Below, piece by piece: positions 60,102 to 64,000 of a DNA stretch of 64,000 bases. Origin of the DNA: Pollenia angustigena (taxonomy: Eukaryota > Arthropoda > Insecta > Diptera > Polleniidae); assembly GCA_930367215.1 (NCBI GenBank), contig OV884059.1, positions 36,819,882 through 36,883,881 of the forward strand, given 5' to 3'. Each line of letters begins with the position of its first letter. Within the stretch, counting starts at the first letter, position 1. Under the pieces are notes generated by a model, which was given only the letters and a program-made list of their open reading frames with translations, searched no databases and had not been told where the DNA came from. A program made the position numbers and the translations under genes.

Positions 60102-60455
60102 TACAGTAAAACCCGCTTTAGTACCTCCCCTCTTTAGCACCTAACCCGTTTTAGTACCCAAAATCTGCAGACACTATGGCTTTTTTGTAAAAAATCGAAC
60201 AAATTTACCCTTTTAAGTACCTCCCCGCTTAAATACTCAACCCGCCTAAGTACCATAATTTGTTGAGCATTAAATAAAACTTTACGTACGTTTTCCCCCG
60301 GTTAAGTACCTTTCTGAACACAATTGCTTTTTTAAAACGGCAACTCTTTATAATCGATTGTTTATTTATACCGTAACTAATTTATCGAAAAACTCACATA
60401 CATATCTGTCAAAATAAATATGTTTGTAAGCAAGATATAAAATAAAGATTCGTTA

Positions 60456-61271
60456 CATAGCGTCTTCACCTGACAATTGTTTGTCATACCAAACGTCAAA
60501 GTCTATATAAAAAAAACTCGAAAATTTTTGTCAGCTTTTTTTTAATATGAAGTTTGACGATTGGTATGACTAGAGTTGCCATTTTTGAAATTAGAAAAAT
60601 CAGTACATCGTAAGAAAAATACCAGTACATTCGAAAAAAAACCAGTACACAAATTTTTACCCAAAATTTTATTGAATTCATTAGTTTTAGAAAATTACAC
60701 ATTAAAAATTATTCATTTTTCTTTTTTTTAAGGCAAGAACTTAACAAAATACATATAATAAAAACATCACGTCAAATTATTAAAAATAGATAGAAGTAAT
60801 GTCATTGATCGGCACATTTGTTGTAAATGCACAAAAAATTCTAAATGCATACAAATTATTGTCAATATAATGAGGGTATTCACGAGGTCTCCTATCTAGC
60901 CATATTGTTATAGGTTATAATTTTAAATCCACTTAAAATTTTTTTTTTTTGAATTTTGAAAAGCACTAATGACACGTCTATTTATTTGAATACAAAGTAT
61001 ATGGTAAGTTAAGAGTAAACAAAAATAAAACGTAAGACTGAATTTTAACTGGGTGATTCATAACAAATCAAAAGTAATAAGGGAAGTAAGCCAGTTTTAA
61101 ACAAGTAAAATTATTTGGAGGCAAAATTTAAAAAAACCAGTACATTTGCGTACTGATTTGGGTGTTATGCATAAACCAGTACATTGAATAAAAACCAGTA
61201 CGTGTACTGGTAAAATCAGTACGAATGGCAAGCCTAGGTATGACAAAAAATTTTCAGGTGAAGACGCTATG
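60456..61271. mobile_element. PIF/Harbinger-type palindromic MITE (split), TSD TTA
   Basis: CATAGCGTCTTCACCTGA at the left and its complement at the right (61254-61271), with GTCATACC and GTCAAA also paired. TTA at 60453-60455 and 61272-61274. Without the hAT MITE it is about 142 bp and almost wholly hairpin. It ends 5 bp before the Tigger start codon at 61277. Confidence 0.75.
60571..61236. mobile_element. 666-bp hAT-type MITE, TSD GGTATGAC
   Basis: Ends TAGAGTTGCCATTTTTG and the complement of TAGGCTTGCCATTCG. An exact 8-bp repeat GGTATGAC is at 60563-60570 and 61237-61244. Near both ends ACCAGTACA / TGTACTGGT motifs recur. The frames inside are not genes. Confidence 0.85.
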
Positions 61272-61276
61272 TTAAA

Positions 61277-62723
61277 ATGCCTGGCAAAGGGCGAAAACTT
61301 ACAATTTTGACAATTAAGCAAAAAATTCAAATTCTTCACTTAATTGATCAGAAAGCAAAATCGAAAAATGAAATTGCACGGCATTTTCGGTGCGACATAT
61401 CAACTGTAAATAGAATTTGGAGAAATCGGCAACAAGTGGAGGATGCCGCAAACGCAACTTGTTTGCGACGTAAACGTTTACGTACGAGTCCGCACAATGA
61501 CATTGAAAAAGCTCTTTCTCAATGGTTTGACCAAATGAGAGCTCTTAATACTGTGTTAACCGATGCTCAAATCCTCCAAAAAACCAGGGACTTCGCAGCA
61601 AAATTGCATTCCGATTTTATGCCAACAAATGGCTGGCTATGGCGATGGAAACGTCGGGAAAGTATTAAGTTCATAAAAATAACAGGAGAAGCGGCTGATG
61701 CTGACACCGAAGAGGCGAATAGGTATCGCCAACAAAAATTGCAGGATTTAATGAAAGCTTATGATCCTAGCGATATCTTTAGTGCTGACGAAAGTGGGCT
61801 ATTTTATAAGGCATTGCCGAATGGAACTTTGGCAAGAAAGGGTACAACAGTAACAGGAGGAAAAGGTCAAAAAGCACGGCTGACTCTTCTTTTCTTGTGC
61901 AATGTTGACAAGAGTTACAAAAAATTGTTTGCTATCGGAAAATCGAAGAATCCCAGATGCTTTAGAGGAAAATCTATTCCTTTGACTTACTACTTCCAAA
62001 ATAAGGCTTGGATGGTAGGCTCTCTGTGGCCAACTATTTTAAAAGAATTTGATCGCGAAATGGAAAAGGAAAATATAAAAGTTTTGCTCTTTGTCGATAA
62101 TGCTCCTTGCCATAAGGTGGCCGATTTGAACCTCGAAAATGTGAAAGTTGAATTTCTTCCAGCGAATACCACGTCGATATTGCAGCCTCTCGATCAAGGA
62201 ATCATACACATCTTTAAGTTTACTTTTGACAAATAATGGTTAGAAAACAGTTGCTTGCAATTGAAAAAGGTTTAACAACCAAGGATTTTTTGAAAACCAT
62301 TTCGATTTTGGATGCTTGTCAAAGGTGAATCCATCAAAAACTGCTTTCAAAAGGTGTGGGTTATCACTACTACATATTTTGAATTTAAAAATTGTATTAA
62401 TATTAATTTCTTAGGCCGGATTCGTGATTCAAAATTATTTTCCTGATGACGACGAGGAAAAATATGTAAATTGCGATAAGGATACTGAATGCTTTGGCTC
62501 ACTTACGGAGGAAGAAATAGTGTCATGTATTTTGGAAGATAACGCTGGCGAGGTGTCAGCATCTGAAGATACTATGGAAAATTCTATTGAAGTGAAACAG
62601 TGAAAAAATATATGGAGGGCAATAATCTTGAATTTGATGAACTCGAAATATTAGAAGAAAAGTTGTTTAAAAAAAATTCAAAACATGCGTCAAAAGAAAA
62701 TTACTGACTTTTTCGCTATTTAA
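61277..62723 (+). pseudogene. Tigger transposase, intron-containing, frameshifted
   Basis: ATG at 61277 opens MPGKGRKLTILTIKQKIQIL, a psq-like helix-turn-helix, then a CENP-B-type DNA-binding domain (about residues 60-140, with NGWLWRWKRRESIKF) and a DDE_1 core: IFSADESGLF, VLLFVDNAPCH and ANTTSILQPLDQGII supply the three acids. Residues 1-319 are open. Near 62225 the frame shifts; the sequence continues MVRKQLLAIEKGLTTKDFLK, shifts again near 62325 and reaches CFQK. A 61-bp GT-AG intron (62354-62414) joins AGFVIQNYFPDDDEE. A further shift near 62600 leads to a tail ending RQKKITDFFAI (stop 62721-62723), a usual Tigger C-terminus. Complete in outline, inactive as it stands. Confidence 0.85.
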
Positions 62724-63089
62724 ACCTATTTTTCAAATCCACTTTATTTTAAGTGATCTCATAAAATACATATGTTTTACATATATGTATTATGTACACA
62801 AAACGTTCCTTTTTTAAAATGAATTTTTAAAGCAATATGAAATAAGTTTTTAATTAATATGTAATCAAAATTTTTTTTTTTAAATAAATTTTTTGTTTCA
62901 GTTTAAATTAGTTATTTTCAATATTCTTAAAATTATTAAATGTTTATCTACCCAACAAAAGGTACTAAACCGGGGTTGCTTAAGTACCCAACCTGAGGTA
63001 CTAAACCGGGTTCTTATAAGTACACAACCGCTTAAGTACCTCAAAATGCTGTAAATTTTAGGCAAGGCACTTATGCGGGTTTTACTGTA

Positions 63090-63754
63090 GTAGAAGAATC
63101 AGTCGAGTGGAGGTCTGCATTATATTTGCTTTTTAAAGATTTTGAAAGGGCATTTGACACGTTATACCAACCGGCCATATGGCATGCTTTAAGATGTAAA
63201 GGGATTCCATAACGCATCCTGTCGTGTATTACATGATGGACTTGTAAGCAATAAATTTCCAGTTGAAAGAGGAATACGACAAGGTTGCGTGCACTCCCCA
63301 CTTCTTTTTAACATCGTTCTAGATGTTGTAATGGAACAATCGATGAAAGGTGATCGTGGTATAGCTTTTGGGCTGCAGGGTAGACTGGATGATTTAGATT
63401 ATGCCGACGACATATGTCTTCTGTCACATAACTTCAATAACATGCAAACCAAACTTAATATACTTCTTGAAACTGCAACCAGAGCCGGTCTTAAGGTAAA
63501 CATATCTAAGACAAAAACATTTCGTATTAGCACCAACAACACCGAGCCTCTAAAAATGTTAGATCACCCACTACTTGATGTAGACAAGTTTTGCTATCTC
63601 GGTAGTATAATAACTACATCCGGTGGTAGCAAAGAAGAAATAGCTTACGGCATTGTCAAAGCAAATCAATCATTTGGCTCACTAATTAAAGTGTGGAAGT
63701 CCAATCGTATAACTCTTCGCACGAAAATAAAACTTTTTAATTCAAATGTAAAAT
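63090..63754 (+). pseudogene. LINE reverse-transcriptase fragment
   Basis: Reverse transcriptase copies element RNA at a nicked target. Visible are VEWRSALYLLFKDFERAFDT, then a stop near 63210, GIRQGCVHSPLLFNIVLDVV and DLDYADDICLLSHNFNNMQT, with the catalytic YADD. The thumb region FCYLGSIITTSGGSKEEIAY and ITLRTKIKLFNSNVKS follows. The frame breaks around 63205-63250. The left side is cut by the Tigger at 60104-63087, and the right side ends at 63755 where another element begins. Clade not assigned with certainty; the YLGS...TKIKLFNSNV tail is common in animal LINEs related to craft/RTE/Jockey-type elements. Confidence 0.8.
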
Positions 63755-64000
63755 CAGTGCCCATGTTCTGTAACTCTTGCGTCGAGAAATGTGTGAAATG
63801 AAACAAAAATGCCGTAAATTGAAACAAACAGCTGTTTTTCTCACTAAACTGTGTCTGTAACTTTTTTTGGCGAGTACAAGCTGTCACGTAAGGAAATTAC
63901 TAGCCAATTTACAGAAAAAGTGTGTCTGTAACATTTTGGTGAGAAAAGTTCCCGCTTTGAACTGTCAAATAAACTCACGAATAAAAATGGGGCGAGAAAA
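63755..64000 (+). mobile_element. Second copy of the 35213 element, truncated by the window end
   Basis: Starts CAGTGCCCATGTTCTGTAAC like 35213 and matches it through TCACTAAACTGTGTCTGTAA, TTTTTTTGGCGAGTACAAG and AGTTCCCGCT. It interrupts the LINE reverse transcriptase after NVKS. In the other copy this leader precedes a SANT-like gene, so one may follow beyond 64000. Confidence 0.7.

Larger units (their letters stand above)
60104..63087 (+). mobile_element. Tigger (pogo-type) transposon, TSD TA, with nested MITEs
   Basis: Ends CAGTAAAACCCGCTTTAGTA and the complement of CAGTAAAACCCGCATAAGTG, flanked by TA (60102-60103, 63088-63089). About seven TTTAGTACC/TTAAGTACC motifs follow inside the left end (to 60310) and about six inside the right end (62958-63075), a likely transposase-binding array. 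One plus-strand transposase gene; its 5' leader is interrupted by a MITE that holds a second MITE. Confidence 0.88.

Noticed and set aside
1..64000. Host genes, tRNA or rRNA genes
   Set aside because: I found no cloverleaf or rRNA-like conserved stretch and every recognisable protein belongs to a mobile element; a weak or fast-evolving non-coding RNA could have been missed.

Overview
The window is AT-rich nuclear DNA of an insect, most likely a cyclorrhaphan fly. The evidence is short GT-AG introns of about 60 bp, insect-type Tigger, hAT, PIF/Harbinger and Transib elements, and a repeat beginning TTTTTATACCCTTCACC and ending near GATTCGGCACAGCCGAATA that resembles a repeat I recall from many fly genomes. 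I see no host gene. Nearly everything interpretable is mobile or repetitive DNA, much of it nested.

Left half (409-34751): a 34 kb unit with no genes, bounded by a perfect 20-bp inverted repeat beside (AT)n tracts. Inside, two arrays of a ~118-bp repeat lie in opposite orientation and enclose about 28 kb of a ~102-bp repeat. The 102-bp array changes orientation near 2980 and 23380 and carries large internal direct and inverted duplications. The architecture resembles Foldback elements, but no transposase is present.

Middle (34.8-50.6 kb): a PIF/Harbinger transposase remnant and a MADF/Myb-SANT-like gene; TTA-flanked MITEs; a Transib (RAG1-like) transposon with 5-bp target duplication CGTTG inside one of those MITEs; a fly repeat carrying a Tigger element and a small 3-bp-TSD MITE; and a second decayed Harbinger element with divergent SANT-like and transposase genes.

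Right (50.8-59.3 kb) is the main attraction, three elements nested one inside another. A ~465-bp hAT-type MITE (TSD ACAAAAAC) contains an 8-kb hAT element (TSD AACAGTGC). That hAT's transposase gene is in turn split by a 5.3-kb element (apparent TSD TTG) with ~260-bp terminal inverted repeats. The inner element encodes one uninterrupted 1492-residue protein: two zinc-binding N-terminal modules, a probable RNase-H/DDE region, an XPG/FEN1-like nuclease domain and a CXC cysteine motif. It best fits the Academ superfamily (XPG lineage) as I recall it, and looks young and possibly autonomous.

Far right (60.1-64.0 kb): a 3-kb Tigger element, itself carrying a Harbinger MITE that carries a hAT MITE, sits beside a LINE reverse-transcriptase fragment. 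That fragment is cut at 63755 by a second copy of the sequence seen at 35213.
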